Source: Anaeramoeba flamelloides
Taxonomy: Eukaryota; Metamonada; Anaeramoebidae
Reading direction: 5' to 3'
Length of the DNA: 64,000 nt
Assembly (NCBI GenBank): GCA_027625915.1
Contig: JANTQA010000033.1
Coordinates: 1,860,001 to 1,924,000 of the forward strand
This document shows, piece by piece, positions 62,481 to 64,000 of the stretch. A program made the translations under genes and the position numbers. The notes below the pieces were generated by a model. That model was not told the DNA's origin and did no database searches. It saw only the letters and a list, made by a program, of their open reading frames with translations. How positions within the stretch are numbered: the first letter of the stretch is position 1; the number at the start of each line of letters is the position of its first letter.

Positions 62481-63664
62481 AATTTGAGCCATGACAGGAC
62501 TAATACCATTTACACCCAATTACAACATATTTTGATTATAGAGAAATCTATGGTGATGCTAATCCCTTAAAAAACCAAGATTTTGAGTTATAATCTTGCC
62601 TAAATTATAGCTAAATTAAAAAAAGTTAAATACAGTTTGTTAAATAATCCGTGTTGACTTCAATAAATATTTTTTTTCAACTTTTTATTGTTGTTTTGGA
62701 ATTTTTTGGGTTTTAATTGTTGTTTTGAAAATTGTTGAATAGTTTTTGAAAATAATTGTTGTTTATTGTTGAATAGTGTTTTTTGTTTATAATTGTTTAT
62801 TGAGATTAAAAATTTCCAAGAGTGTGTTTATTTTTAAAAAAGAAGCATAGTTTGTTCATAATACTTTACATTAATCAAGATATAATCAAATTTATTTTTT
62901 TAAAGATCCATCAAAATATTTTTATATTCTAATTGAATGAAAACATAAAGATCTTCATTAGCCAATGAGAATTGATATTTTTAGAGATCTAATTAGCTCT
63001 CATTATTACTCAAAATATATTTTCAAATGATTTGGACAATTATCTTGTTGAATTTTTTAGGGATAAAATTTCAGCTGATAAACTTTTTTTTCTATTCTGG
63101 AATATTGTTTCATCTAGGATTCTTGGTTCTCCCAATATATATCACAAAAAAAATTCGAGGTAAATAAATAAAAGTTTACCAATAATAACAAGAGATGATT
63201 TTAAGGCTATTGGCTAAAGTAAGAAAAAGAAAATAAAGTGAAATTTTGGTACCATTTCATTTTTCAAAAAATTTGAAAAATTATGAAATCATTTAGCACA
63301 TTTAGAAGAGATACAAAACAGTTTTTCCGAAAAGTTTCATATATTTATCCTTGTTGTTTTTTTTTGATCAAACTCAAAGATCTGGTGCTTGTGGCTTTTG
63401 GTGACAAGTTGTTGAAATTTGATTGGGTTAGTTCTTAATTAGGGTAACTGAAGTTGGAAGATTTTGGAACAATGATTTTGTAAAAAGTACTATTGTAAAT
63501 ACTGTTAGGTTTGGAAAATACAGTTTTAATGTACTGTATTTTTAAGGAAATTGAATATATTTCAAAAACAACAATTATTTACAAAAACAACACAAAAAAT
63601 TTTCAAAAACACAAACGAAAAACCCAACACGGATTATTGAACAAACTGAATAATTTTAGATTTT
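62481..63664. other. AT-rich non-coding stretch
   Basis: No gene, RNA or repeat recognised. Confidence 0.45.
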
Positions 63665-64000
63665 CTGAAAGTTCTGTAGAGTTCCGTTTGGTGCCGTCAA
63701 GTGCCGTAGAGTGCCTAGGTTTTCTTGAGGTTTTCTGTTTTATTTCGAAAATCTATTGATTTTCGTTAGGTTTTTTTTACTTTTCGAAATAAACCGAAAA
63801 TTTATTAAAATTCTCTATTTATTTCAAAAAGTAAAAAAAACCTAGAAAACTTTCCAAATAAACAGAAAACTAAAAAAAACCTAACGAAAATCTATAGATT
63901 TTCCAAATAAATAGAAAACCTCAAAAAAACCTTGAAAACTTCACAAATAAACAGAAAACTCGAGAAAACCTAACGGCGGTTTTTTTTAATTTTTGAAATA
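63665..64000. repeat. Hairpin-module repeat, runs off the window
   Basis: Starts with tandem decamers GTGCCGTCAA GTGCCGTAGA and continues as palindromic modules (GATTTTCGTTAGG and complement) with the linker AACGGCGGTTTT. It is cut by the window end. Confidence 0.65.

Overview
The window is extremely AT-rich nuclear DNA of a microbial eukaryote, with protein genes that carry short to medium GT-AG introns, read the standard code and sit as islands in long non-coding stretches. RCC1-repeat proteins with C-terminal BTB domains, large secreted cadherin-like repeat proteins, and poly-K/E and poly-N/E tracts fit an amoeboid protist. My best guess is a metamonad amoeba such as Anaeramoeba, but this is inferred from gene style only and was not checked by search.

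Genes, left to right: (i) a secreted cadherin-like surface protein with 4 exons (10751-14674) and (ii) a larger paralogue with a membrane anchor and acidic tail with 2 exons (21795-25846), both on + and about 7 kb apart; (iii) a ubiquitin-specific-protease-like protein (33485-34432) whose catalytic Cys is replaced by Asp; (iv) an intronless GNAT acetyltransferase that looks bacterial (39272-39796); (v) an RCC1-BTB protein on the minus strand, 2 exons (43289-45197); (vi) the last exon of a coiled-coil protein (57528-57937); (vii) a second RCC1-BTB gene on minus (60015-61606) whose 5' exon(s) cannot be found. All six introns that can be placed, and the acceptor inferred for the seventh gene, are phase 1. 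In both cadherin-like genes the signal peptide is alone on exon 1.

The rest is dominated by repeats. One LINE family is present as a near-complete but broken copy on + (about 51420-53520), a minus-strand copy split by a hairpin-rich insertion (45396-47258), and two 3' fragments (34683, 59575). There are many non-autonomous elements with terminal inverted repeats. Two have TAA/TTA target duplications (20619, 48473), two have TTAA ends (38216, 49362), one is a 199-bp near-perfect hairpin flanked by TA (49551), and one family of about 470 bp has TA ends and Tc1/mariner-like termini (19252, 32841). There are also long fold-back elements at 8103-8662, 5567-7592, 14955-18370, 27230-28890 and 39948-40434. 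Elements are nested in each other, and several empty or uninterrupted copies in this same window define the insertion boundaries. A striking family is a chain of short palindromic modules with decamer repeats at its ends (178-345, 15985-16330, 34898-35412, 42995-43180, 45827-46294, 63680-64000).

Functional links are inferred only. The cadherin-like pair would be cell-surface or adhesion proteins. The BTB proteins may be Cullin-3-type ubiquitin ligase adaptors. The USP-like protein would bind ubiquitin or a partner without cutting it. No tRNA, rRNA or CRISPR was recognised.
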